A stretch of DNA of 64,000 nucleotides, from positions 26,096 through 90,095 of the forward strand of contig NC_011697.1 of the NCBI RefSeq assembly GCF_000150955.2. Direction: 5' to 3'. A model generated the notes under the pieces. It was not told the DNA's origin, did no database searches, and saw only the letters and a list, made by a program, of their open reading frames with translations. This stretch comes from Phaeodactylum tricornutum CCAP 1055/1 (taxonomy: Eukaryota; Bacillariophyta; Bacillariophyceae; Surirellales; Neidiaceae). Within the stretch, counting starts at the first letter, position 1, and each line of letters opens with the position of its first letter. Positions 1 through 10,900 of the stretch are shown here, one piece after another. The translations under genes and the position numbers were made by a program.

Positions 1-330
1 AACGAGAGCTTGCACTTGGTAGGCGCCCAGAGAGTTGGGCCTCTTGGGAAGGCTGATGCAAGTGGAACAGGCACCGAATTCCAACAAACCGTGATCGCCC
101 GGTGGATGGAAGGGATTTGGCCTCATCTGGCCAATGTTGTCGTAAAGGAGCCCCTTTCCGCTCAACGGCTTGAAACGATGCAAAACTCCACGGAAGAACT
201 TTGCAGAAAAATCAACCCAGACTTTCTACCAAAACGAAAAGAAATGGCGTTGCGTGTAGACCTCATAGTGGCGGTTTCAGTTGTGCTGCTTGCGACAGCT
301 TTAGTATTCATTTTTGGAGCTACAAAATAA
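1..330 (+). CDS. 3' end of an unknown tail-anchored protein
   Basis: The first reading frame is open from base 1 to a TAA at 328-330, so this is the C-terminal part (about 109 residues) of a gene that starts outside the window. The last 25 residues are a hydrophobic segment (roughly LIVAVSVVLLATALVFIF) with only a few residues after it. This is the layout of a tail-anchored membrane protein, whose bulk would face the cytosol. The part before it is mixed and soluble-looking, with no motif I recognise. The family is unknown to me. The open frame, the sharp hydrophobic end and the stop close behind it support real coding, but a chance open frame of this size cannot be excluded. Confidence 0.5.
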   Translation, partial: NESLHLVGAQRVGPLGKADASGTGTEFQQTVIARWMEGIWPHLANVVVKEPLSAQRLETMQNSTEELCRKINPDFLPKRKEMALRVDLIVAVSVVLLATALVFIFGATK

Positions 331-470
331 GGCTGTTAGCTACAATTAAGGCTGGAGATCATATGTGAAGATTTGGAGGAATGATGGAGCCTACAGTGTG
401 AGCAATAAACCCGAACCTAAGCAACATGTTACTAATGTAAGCACTTCTGCTTCGACTCTTTCCGTAAACT

Positions 471-1126
471 CTAGAGCTTCCCCTTTCCTTCAACATTGTA
501 TTTCCCTTTGGACAAGGAGATAGGTGACGTGAAATTCGTCCGTGATTGCGGGGGCGGCATTGCAATTTGTTGCGGCAGATAGGAATCCATCTCGTCCTCG
601 GAATCAGAAGGCGCTTCGTCCAAGTAACCTATCAAGAGTTTTCCAATCAGACTACTTACGAAGTACGACGCAAAATTAGGCACTGTTGAGTGAAAGCAAC
701 CAGTATTTGCTCTATATCTATCTCCACTTACCCGTCTTCATTGACCCAGCGATGGTATTTGTCGTAAAGATTAGTCGCATCCTTTCCAAGAGCCTGTTTG
801 AGAATGTTCTCGCCGCCAGGATGATAGGCTAGATACGGCGAGACGAAGTACACTTTTCCTCTCAACACAATCCAACCATCATACATACTGTTGTGCCTTC
901 CAATTTCTTCCCATTTAATTTTTCTCAGAGCCTTACCCTTTCGTTGAGCAAGGTCGTCAGAGGAGCGTAAGAGGCGGTTCCAGTCGGAAAGTCCGAAACC
1001 TCTCCGTACACCCACTTTTTGCCGAGACGAAGATCCTGCGTTGGGCGGTAGCCGTTGTGAAGCCAGCTGTTCTCTTGATGACGGAGGCATCGTGCTATCG
1101 TTCATTTTTCTGTTGTCATCGCTCAT
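471..1126 (-). CDS. Small cytochrome b5-domain protein, NCB5OR-type module
   Basis: Two exons, 1126..732 and 651..471, joined across an 80-base GTAAGT...TAG intron, give about 191 residues. The heme-binding core has the HPGG motif (His about residue 102) and a second axial His in YHRWVN (about 125). Just before the core lies GFGLSDWNRLL, which resembles the short motif in front of the b5 domain of NCB5OR (cytochrome b5 reductase 4). I chose the acceptor because it continues the b5 fold as LIGKLLIGYLD, whereas the nearer CAG acceptor meets a stop at once. No CS or flavin reductase domain follows, so this is a stand-alone electron carrier, or partner of a separate reductase. The C-terminal 45 residues are acidic, then Pro/Ser-rich. 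No signal or anchor is seen, so it is probably cytosolic. Confidence 0.8.
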
Positions 1127-1256
1127 CTGAAGAATAATTGCGGAACAAGGTCCGAGGCTACTGACCTTGTTGCTTCAAGTGAAAAATCAAATACAAGCAG
1201 GTTTGCCTCACCTTTAGGAAGGAACGAGGCTATAAGGTAAAGGGGGGTTCTTCGTA

Positions 1257-1338
1257 TTGTTAGAATTGTGTGTGTAGCACACGAGACACTTCGGCATGTC
1301 ATGACGCAGACGGTGCGTGTGTCATCCGTCGCTACTTT
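1257..1338 (+). repeat. Left arm of an 82-87 base inverted repeat
   Basis: The arm reads TTGTTAGAATTGTGTG... and ends CGTCGCTACTTT. It is matched in reverse complement by 3301-3387, with one short gap near the middle (GTCAT here against a slightly longer string there). Between the arms lie about 186 unrecognised bases and then a copia remnant. I see no clear target-site duplication outside the arms. It may be the terminal inverted repeat of a DNA element, or a local inverted duplication. Confidence 0.7.
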
Positions 1339-1524
1339 CCTTTGTCTGTGCAACTATGGAAGCCATTTGTTGGTTCTAGCAACATGGAGAGGATAACTAC
1401 TCTAAGAAATACTGTGGGAGCTCTTTTCCAACTTCTGGTTGGTAATCACTGATTGGAAAAGAGCATCTCGTAGGGCACTAACAGGCCAATGATTGTTCTA
1501 GGGATAGCATACTTTTATTAGTAT

Positions 1525-3300
1525 TAGAAAACTGCAACAATAACGGGCTAAAACGTGTCTGAGGGACCAAAGGATCGTAGATACGACAAAAGACGTAAAA
1601 CAAAACTTGTAAACTTGTCCCAACGATATATGGATCTTGAACCCCCATATGCTTGTCGTAGGGTTTTTCTAGTCCCCCCCTCACATTGAGACCATGAACA
1701 TAAACTTGCCGAAATGTGTCCCCTAAAAACCACAATGGGAAAAATAGGGATCCAAATAAAATAAAACTTCGACACAGCATGCAAAGACAAATATAATGCA
1801 AATGCAATTTGTCGCAACACTGAACCTGTTGAGAACGGGAAAGTTGGTAAACCCTTCTTGTAACATGAATCACCATAAAATACTTTGTATGATAGTAACA
1901 CGGTCTCCTGCATGGTCAGCGTCAACAAAAGCTATAATCTCCACCACCTTACCACGTGGTTCTGGAGCATTTGGTGGAATAGGCTCTTTTACATCACCGT
2001 AAAAGTCTGTCCAATCCGCATCATTGTTAAAGCTGTTGTCAATCACCGGATAAGAATTGTCAAATACCAATCAAGACTTGTGGTGAGATTTCAGATATCC
2101 GAAAATATGAAAAACTGCAGCTAGATGTCCTTCACGCGGCATTGCAAGAGAAGATGAGAGCATTGACACCTTGCACATTATATCAATGCAACCAATTTCA
2201 GCTGCCCATCTCAAAACTCCTATCTGTGACTGAAAATAGTTGGCATGTTCTGCATCCAAGACAGGAGAAACATCAAGTTCTGGTCAATAATTTGAAGACA
2301 TAGGTGACGCAATCTTTGTAGATAAATGTTTTCCAATTTCATCCAAATCCTTTTCAACATTTGCAACTGCCTGTTTCACATAATTTGTAGAACTCATTGA
2401 CCATTGCTGTTTTGATGGATTATCAGGAAGCATAAAACATTCAAGATTTGCTCCCAAAGATACCTCTGGCATCTTAATTGATTTGGGCTTGAGCTTGAAA
2501 TGCATACCAATTGAATCCAGAATCTTCTTTGGATATGTACTGATACATAGGAAATCATTGGTATAAATAAGCACATACTCATAGTATTTTGTACCATTGT
2601 GTTTCTGAGCTGGTCTAAGCCAAACATCTGGATCTGCAAGACAAGAGATAAAATGCAACTCTTCCATTGTTGCAGCTAAGTGAGCACACCAAGCTGTTCC
2701 ACTTGACTTCAAACCACACAACACACAAACAATAAGTGCATAATGAGTAGAGCAATGCAAACACTATTGCATGTAACAACACTGGCATATGTAATTGAAC
2801 TTGGCGGATCTGGAACATGTCCCCCGGCGACAAATCTGGCTTTGCAAGTGAAATCCATCTTGATATCAAATATCATGTGACATGGTATCCATGTATGAGC
2901 AACTAGTTCAGGAGCATTCTGATCAAGAATTTTAAATGCTGGCAGCTCAACCAATTTTGGCATACAAATACCAAACTTGTGATTCCTTTTCAGAAATCTC
3001 GTTTTTACCGCTAAAATAATACATTCGCGTTTCTGCAATACGTCTGGTACCCACGGCAACCTTCATCATCCACCTGCAAATATATATGTTTTGCAATAAT
3101 GTTAGCAGCAAATTCCTGAACATTACCATCTGGAAATTGAACTTCCAAAACTCTCGTGTCCAAAACAGGATTAGGATGCGATTTCCCGACCATTTTACCA
3201 TCACAATCCAGTGGTAGCAATGTCCTTGTACAGTAACACAACTTGAGCGTTAATGTACTGATAGAATGCTTCATGATCTAACTCGTCTGCTTGAGGCATT
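1525..3300 (-). mobile_element. Old 5'-truncated Ty1/copia remnant
   Basis: Read on the minus strand, pieces of integrase-to-RNase H coding sequence are followed by a 3' leader with a G-rich polypurine tract and an LTR at 1671..1525. The LTR begins and ends like those of the young element at 12676-19395 (TAGAAAA...GTTTTCTA), but many bases differ. The coding part resembles that element throughout and stops abruptly where the right inverted arm begins. It is a fossil: the 5' half is absent and the rest is broken many times. By sequence divergence it is the oldest LTR copy in the window. Confidence 0.85.
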
Positions 3301-3387
3301 AAAGTAGCGACGGATGACACACGCACCGTCTGCGTCTTCTGGTGAGATGCCGAAGTGTCTCGTGTGCTACACACACAATTCTAACAA
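3301..3387 (+). repeat. Right arm of the inverted repeat
   Basis: This is the reverse complement of 1257-1338, running from AAAGTAGCGACGG to AATTCTAACAA. Its inner edge touches the copia remnant directly with no spacer. The left arm is instead separated from the remnant by about 186 bases. A 16-base near-repeat (GCGGAACAARGTCCGA) lies outside both arms, at 1140-1155 and 3417-3432, in direct orientation. This could be chance or the trace of a larger duplication. Confidence 0.7.
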
Positions 3388-3772
3388 AATGACAGAGCAA
3401 ATGCTAATTCAAATGAGCGGAACAAAGTCCGACTCTACCCATAAGAATCATCGTAACGTCTATAGATAATCGCTTCCTTTGCATTAGCTTGATTAGTAGC
3501 CCAGGCAATTGACCAGTTTTTGACTGCAGCGAAAAATTCATCAGGCGCTTGACTTAGCCAGAAAGAAATTGCTATCTGTGCGGAACGAGTTGATGAGCGA
3601 AGTCCAGATCATTGAAACATTTGTCAGTGAAAACTAGGTAAACCACACTTGCTTACAAAAAGTTCTTAAAATGAAACAAGCTAACTGTAGATACCTGCAG
3701 AAAACTCACACCGTCTAACAGTAAAAGACCTAACTCACAGCAGCGATGCCCTACGTATGTGAAGATCCGAAC
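3388..3772. other. Intergenic, no clear gene
   Basis: This 385-base stretch lies downstream of the GH1-GH18 gene, on the side of its stop codon. The minus strand has one 50-60 codon open stretch ending at 3437, but no splice model I tried links it to the neighbouring gene. It probably holds the 3' UTR and terminator of the GH1-GH18 transcript. Confidence 0.4.
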
Positions 3773-6574
3773 TCATGGCTTAATGTCCAAGACTCTCCGC
3801 AAGCCAGCAGCTAGTTTGATTCCATTTTTACCCTCCTCATCAATTGTCCAAAACATAAATCCTCTTGGAGTACAGTTTTTCGTCAAAAGCGTCGACCAAG
3901 CCCATTGCACGTGGTCAATAGGGGCAAAGAAAACCTTTTGCAGATTTGCCTCCTCGAGAGCCCATCCGTTCGCAAAACCCAGCACCAACTTTGAAAGTGG
4001 AATTGAGACCAGCTGATTGGTTATGACGAGATTTGGATCTGAGGAAAATTTCACCAAATATTTCGAATCCATTTCAAGCAGCTGTGTGACGTATTGCGCT
4101 ATAGAAATAGCTGGAGATGTGCCTGAATTGAACGTAGCCATGGCAATTCTCGAATAGCTCTCGTAAAACTGAACAGAAATTAAATCAATGGAGTCTCCAA
4201 ATCTAGCCAGGAGATATGCGTATGCATTGGCACCAAAGTGAGAAAATTCGTTGTGCCAGCTTCTTGTCGGATCAGTCAGATTCAGGTATCGACTGAACCG
4301 TCCGTTTCCATCCACATCCAAGTAGGATTGAGGCGGTGCCATTGTAACTATGTAGTTCTCTGGAGTGCACGCCAATGAGTGTAGCAAACGCAAACCTTAA
4401 TGCGGAGACAGTCAACCACTCCAGCGCTTACCTTCACTTGCGAGCTGACTGATGTGCCCCATCTTGTCCAAGCAGTCGATTGCGAACACGTTACTTGGAC
4501 TGGATAGGAAATCGTCTCCTTCCAGATCCCAGTCGATTCCATCAAAAATAAAGCCAGCAGCTTCACTGAAAGTGATCCACCACTCCCTTGCTGAAACGAG
4601 CGGAGATAAGTGACCACCGTTCCAACCTCCTATACTTGCCAAATGGACGACGTCACCAAAACCATTTTGTGATAGATCTTCGATCAGCAACGTAAGAGCT
4701 GTGAGGTTCAGCTTTGTCACCAGAACCGCTCCAGCATTGCTCACACTGCCAACAACATTGAAATTCCTCGCTCGAGCCTTCTGCAATGCTCCTCCACGGT
4801 TGGGAATTATCGAAATAAACGACCAAACGACAATGTTCACACCATTATAGACAGCCTCCTTAACCATATCCATGTTGGATCCGTAGCCAATTAAAACCCT
4901 TTTAGGTATTTCGACCCGTCTGCCGTACTTGGAAGCTGGCAAGAGTCTCCTGTGCTGCCAGTTTTTGTTGCCTCCATTCTCAATATCAATGTTTGCCCCA
5001 TTGGCTAGAGCTGTGGCACCGTACCATTGGCCAGACATTTTCGGTGTCCTCTCCATGGTTTGAAAGTTAACGGAGCATAGCCCAAACCGACGAGTGTATC
5101 CAAATTGCCATTCAAAGTTGTCCATCAAGCTCCACGCAAAGTACCCGCCAAGGCTAACACCCTGAACAATAGCATCGTAACAGGCTCTCAAGTGCGACTC
5201 GAAAAAAACCCTGCGTCTCTCGTCTTGTTTAACAAGTTCCAAATTATCATCCTTTTCCGCAGTACCATTCTCTGTTATGAAAAGCAGTGGATTCCTGTAC
5301 CGCTTTGAGATCCAGAGAAGCATTTCTCGGAGACCATCTGGTACCACATACCAACCCATGTCATTTGTTGTCCACTTTGCATCCCCAGAGAAGTCTACAT
5401 ACATGTCAGCCCAGTACGAATTGTCTGCAGTTTTAAAAGCGGGCTTTGAAGCAAGAAATGACGAGTAGTAGTTCAGCCCAATAAAGTCGGTTGAATTTAC
5501 CAGTTCGGCTCGATTATCCTCAGTGAAGCTTGGCAATCTGTCCCCAAGTAGCTGTCGCATGATTGGTGGATAGTCACCAAGCAAAAGTGGATCAGTGAAC
5601 CAACCGAATTGAAATAACATAGCGCGCTCTGCAGCTTCACGGTCCTCTGGTCTATCCGTTCGAGGATATCGGAAGTCACCGCAATTGGCAATCCCGATCC
5701 TCCCTTTCTGGCGGAGTTGAAAAAAGGATTTGTATATGCTTGCTGCTTTTGAGTGAGCCAACAGAAGATGATGACCAACTTGATACGGTTCAGTCGAAGA
5801 AAGATGCCCCGGGGCGTGTATTCCAGTCGAAAAACCATTAACAGAAACTGTCCACGCCTCATTGATGGTAATCCAGTTTTTCACGCGGTCTCCAAAGGCA
5901 AGAAAACACACTTGTGCATACTCAGCAAACACATCCACAATTCTTGGATCTAGCCATCCGCCGTACTTGACTTGCAACGCCTCTGGTAAATCCCAATGGT
6001 ACAGTGTTACCCAAGGCTCTATTCCATGGCCAACCAGAGTATCAATTAAATCGTTGTAGAAATCGACTCCAGCTTGATTTACTCCCCCTGTTCCATTGGG
6101 CAGTATTCGAGACCACGCAATCGAAAACCGATAGGCTTCTATATTAAGTTGCTTCATCATTGCAACATCTTCCTTCATACGATGGTAATGGTCGCAAGCA
6201 ACATCCCCAGTAGAGTTGTCCGAGATATGGATACCTTGGTGACAAAAATTATCCCAAATGGTTTTGCCGCGGCCACCTTCGTCTATGGCACCTTCTATTT
6301 GGTAGCTGCTGGTTGCAACCCCCCAAATAAAAGTTTCAGGAAAGCGGACTGGCTTACTTGATTCAATTTTGTTTCGCTGTGACCATTCCAAGAATGATAG
6401 TGGACTTGAAGGGGAAGTACATAGAAGCAAAACCGCCGCAGTCGTTACAGCTCCCACAACTAGTTGTTTTCGTAGGCAGTAGAGACTACCTGTAGCGCTG
6501 TCATTTTCAGCTGTTATTGTAAGTAATTTGGTATGCTCCGTTGAAGATATGCCATTGCTGACCTCTCGAGACAT
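3773..6574 (-). CDS. Membrane-anchored GH1 beta-glucosidase fused to GH18 chitinase-like domain
   Basis: Exons 6574..4432 and 4395..3773 give about 921 residues. A hydrophobic anchor or signal-anchor lies at about 38-54. Residues about 76-525 are a complete GH1 barrel: acid/base Glu in TINEAW (about E239), nucleophile in ITENG (about E435), C-terminal GH1 signature SLMDNFEW. Residues about 556 to the end form a GH18 barrel with the intact catalytic motif FDGIDWDLEG (Glu about 685), ending in FWTIDEEGKNGIKLA. Family knowledge suggests a retaining exo-beta-glucosidase plus a chitinase or chitin-binding-like hydrolase, placed on the secretory or vacuolar membrane or cell surface; the substrates are inferred. 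The exon joint rests on a 36-base GTAAGC...AAG segment holding an in-frame TGA. It is either an ultra-short intron or a disabling stop. Frame and homology continue cleanly on both sides. Confidence 0.85.
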
Positions 6575-6917
6575 GCTTCCGAACGCTCCCTTTCGGAAAT
6601 CTTCACCGTTTCCCGACAGTCTCGTCCCGGCGAATCAAATTCGGCGAATTTTGGTGCTAAAATAATGTTCTTTTCCTATTCACACAAATGTAGTTCGCCT
6701 TTTCCCCAGTAATGGCAGGGATCAATTGAACAATGAAGTGAAATTGACAACGAGAGTGAGATAATGGACAGAAATTTTAAATGATAAATGGATGATGTGC
6801 GGTAATCGCTGTCAAGATTGACACTCGAGTGTGACAACCTGATATGTCGCATGAAGAGAATTGAAAACAGCGGACTCTAACCTCGAGCAAAATTTATATT
6901 TGATGAAACTTAGGGAT
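6575..6917. other. Upstream region of the GH1-GH18 gene
   Basis: These 343 AT-rich bases lie between the start of the minus-strand glycosidase gene and the left LTR of the retroelement stack. They should hold its promoter and 5' UTR. I see no ORF, RNA gene or repeat. The outer element's LTR begins only 343 bases from the start codon, so it may influence this promoter. Confidence 0.5.
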
Positions 6918-7079
6918 TAGAAAACCCCTACGTCAAGCGGTACATGTGGGGTTCATATCCCTAAGTCTATTGGACAAGTCTATAATCTTATGTTTTTATG
7001 CCTTTGATTGTCTACAAAAGTATGCGGGATCCTTTCGGGTCCTTAAACGATTCTAGCCCGTTAACATTGCAGTTTTCTA
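6918..7079 (+). repeat. Left LTR of the outer copia element
   Basis: A 162-base LTR with short inverted ends TAGAAAAC...GTTTTCTA. It is followed by GTTTATCAGACCC, which sits where a primer-binding site should be. It is the same length as, and close in sequence to, 12676-12837 and 19234-19395, but shares several variants only with the inverted copy at 25651-25811. Confidence 0.85.
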
Positions 7080-7275
7080 GTTTATCAGACCCAGGAGTTC
7101 TAAGCTGAGGTAGCGGGATCAAAGGTAGTGTTTTCGTAGCGTTTCGAGTGTTTGAAGTGATCGCTGATTCCAATTGTGCCTGGGGAGGCAGGGCAAAATA
7201 CCTGGCTTTTCATGTTGTTGTTAAGTTGCCAAAGCCTGCAGAGGCCTGGAATACTGCCAGTTTCTTGTAGTGGTC

Positions 7276-7949
7276 TGTTACGGTATACACCAGTGTGCAC
7301 CGTTCGGACAGAAGCGCTGTTAGGGACAGAGCTTGGTAAACAGAGAGGGCGTTATGACGAATGACCGGCGATACACCTAAGGGGCTTAGGGACTGTAAAA
7401 CTCTACTCGTTGGCGACGCTCCCCTCGGGTTAGGCAGCGGATACGAGGACCTGTGCGTAAACTAGCAGTACGGATCAAAGAACTTATAAAACAATGATTG
7501 AAGAATTAGTGCTATAAACTAGTTCTCGTTGCTTCTCCGATTTGCCAACAAAACAACAAAACTGAGAAACAAACTCAACCGTACACAAATATCTTTCTTC
7601 GGTCATAGTATTCCTATACCATGACCCGCGCTCACATAATAGTGACACCGAGAATACCTTTCATAACATGCATGCCGTGGAAAATGGAGCGCATCCATTT
7701 ACATCCGTTAAGCAGCCAATAAGTATTATCTGTCCCACTCCGTTGCCACCGTCAGAACACGACACGTTCCGTCGCGTTCTCTCCAACGCTCGATACATCA
7801 TTGTATCTAGGGACTCCATACAATAAGACCGAACTAACTCCCATACGACTCACTTCATTCTCAAGAACACTCCAACTGCCGTTCACCGTGTTGACATCCA
7901 ACTGACGGACATCATTAGAAGACATGTCGCATGGTACTATACCGTGACA
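7276..7949 (-). repeat. 3' LTR of the second-level element
   Basis: A 674-base LTR with ends TGTTACGG and CCGTGACA, next to TGGTC on the outside. The long pol frame runs on into it and stops at 7752. It is nearly identical to 20958-21636. Confidence 0.9.
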
Positions 7950-10900
7950 CTCCCCATCGGTCTGTGTTGTATCCTTCAAAGCCTTGGTATCACAATCAGA
8001 TGTATCACCTTGCCAGAACAGTATAGGCTTAAGAAGAGGCCATGCTTGCTGGAAACCCCAATGCTTGCTCAATACATCAGCAGGATTGTTGGCTCCCAAA
8101 ATCTTTTGGAAATCTACAATGCCGGATGCAATTGCTTCACGGACTCGGTGGTAAGACAAAGCGTTGTGCCGTTTGTTGATCGGCGATTGGGACTCAGTAG
8201 AACTTGTAATAACCGACTGATTGTCTCCAAACATAATAGTCTTGCCCTTGACCTCAACACCTAGGTACCTCATTGTAGTGCGTACATCAATGATCTGTTC
8301 GACAGCAATACGCGCTGCAACAAACTCTGATCCGTAGGTAGCAGTCTCGACAGTAGCCTGACGTTTCGAAAACCATTCAAAAGGAGTTTGGTTTATGAGG
8401 TGCAGGATACCGGTGACTGAACGACCTGTAATCATGTCGTGGTACAGGTTTGCATCGACATATGTCGTTAGGACAACAGCCTTTCCCAAAGCCATTGGCG
8501 CGTCGTGGGGAACAAGTTCCTCGACGTTTCCGTATATGGAACGTGCCCATTCGTTACTACGGTCAGGTAACCCGGCGTAGTCAGGCTGATCCGTGCGCAC
8601 ACGAATTGCACCAGTCTTCATCTTACGAAGGTACCCATACATACGTTTGAGTCGATCAAGATGACCTTGTCGGGGAGCAACACGGAATCGAGCCATAGTC
8701 ATAACGGCGGTAGCAATATCAAACCGTCCTAGGGTGATGAGCCATTGTAAACTCCCGATCAACGACTGATACTGCTTGATACCATCTTCGCTTAGTTCAG
8801 AAGTGGAATCCAACTCAGGATGGTCGCCCTTGTCCAACGGTGAAACATATTGCTTGGGAGATTCACCGTACATACGTTCGTACTGCTCCATCATTCGTGC
8901 AATGTACTTCCGCGGGTGATAGGACAAAGTTCCATCCTTGTCTCGTTCAAACGTACAGCCTAGGTGGTACTCCAATGGTCCGACGCCCTTGAGCTTGTAT
9001 TTGTGAACACTCTTGAGTTGTTCAACGATACTATCGGGGTCATGCGCTGCGACAGCAATATCATCGACATACACGGCGATGTACTCGTAAACACCTCGGC
9101 TGGGGCGCATCCAAACATCGGAATCGGCCTTACTGGGTGTAAAACCCATGTCACGAAGTGTGTCTGCGAACCTCTCATGCCAACGGAGACCACTGCTACG
9201 CAAACCGTATAGAGCTTTGCTGATGATGAGTATATGACCAGTAAGGTCACCAAACTCAGGCCCAGCAACAACAAAGACTTTCTCTTGGGTTTTGGCTTCA
9301 AGATAAGCATTCCCAATGTCGGCTCCCCATAGTTTCAAGCTATTTAACTCTGCTAGGAACACGACAATGCGAAGGCTTCGAAGGGACACAACTCCAGAGT
9401 AGACGCTCTCAGGGGGCACGGGGGTAAGGTGACCTCCAGCAACCATACGGGCCTTGTGTCTACCATCATGTTTAACATCGTAGACCGTGTGGATTCTGAT
9501 CTTCCTGTATCCTGTAGGCGCATTCGAAACGTGTTTACCGCTTAGGATAGCCTTGCCCTTGTCAACAAAGGTATTGTATTCGTGAAGCTGAGTACGCTCA
9601 ATACCCTCGGCATCCTGCCATTTGGTGTTACCATTGCGCTTGTCAATGTCGACAGCGTCTTTATGATCTCGCGGGATCTGATAACCAAATTTGTAGGTAG
9701 GTACACGACGAATAGAGTGTAGGCGACTTTGGTTGACAAAGCGTTGGAACTTCTTCTGACGATTGACGAGTCGTTTGAATTGCTTCCAACCCGGGGTATC
9801 TAGTAAGCCTTGGCGTTTAGCATAGGCTGCACAAGTGATAGGATCATCGGCACCTATGACATCTAGAGGTTCATAGGTAGACTCTCCGGTTTCCCAGTTT
9901 ACCAAAACATTAAACTTAGAACCTTTATAGTTTATGTCTGTGGGTTGAAGGGGTCCTTGATGTGCCACAATGTCCTTAAACTTCCATTGGCGATCAATAT
10001 CAGCCAATTCCTTCTCTAGATCAGTCTCAACTTTATCTAGAATTTCGTTGTATGCAATGATTTCATCATGTTCACCGTCATTGATTTCAACGAGAAATTG
10101 AATGTCGTGGGGTTTGTCAGGATCGAGGATTTTTCTGGCAATACGTGCACGGAAACGCTCCCCATTGTCCTGGGTGCCAGTTAAAAACGTGCGTCCGATG
10201 AGATCGTCCGGGGTGAAACCAGGTAGCGTGTGGAGGGCATAAGAATTTTCGTCCTCAGTTCTACGCGACTTAATGAAGTTGATAGGCTTAGGAGGACTCT
10301 CCCCTTCATGTGGTTCAAGACGCAAATTGGTTTCACTAGGTTTCAACGCAGAGCGGACACTGGATCGGAAAAGGATCTTGTGGGAGTCATTGGTGAGTAT
10401 CTTATAGGTAAGAGCATCACCAACGGAATCAGCAATTCCAACAAAGCGGCCTTTCTTTTCAGTCCCATCGGAAGGAAAAGTAGGATCTTCTAGTCGATAG
10501 TAGATCGGTTCCCAAAAATGAAATTGAAGGAGTACGCTAATATCAGGGGTACTACCGTTGAGGACTTCAAGGGGAGTACGATCGTGTAAAGACTCATGTG
10601 CCAAATGATTGAACAAATAACAAATGTAGGAAACACACAATAACCATGTAGAATTGGGTGCACCGGTTTTGTTTAGGATTTTATTCGCATTTGCTTCGAC
10701 AGTTGCAATGCGGCGTTCAGCATAATTTTGGTGCTGGTGATTTGGCTCGCTTTGCCATTGATCAATGTGGTAAGCACGGGTAATATCAGAAACCTTCTTG
10801 CTGACTTCGGCCTTGGCACGATCACTGATGAGCTTATCCATGGCGCCACAATGACGAATATTGTCTTCAAGAGCATTAACACACTCTTTGTCGGTTTTCA

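Noticed and set aside
3437-3612. Open stretch of 50-60 codons on the minus strand downstream of the GH1-GH18 gene
   Set aside because: A chance open frame of this length is not rare over six frames, and no splice joint with the neighbouring gene kept the frame.
7752-7949. Separate small gene suggested by open frames inside the LTRs (also at 21439-21726)
   Set aside because: These are the end of the pol frame running into the LTR and its copy in the other LTR, not an independent gene.
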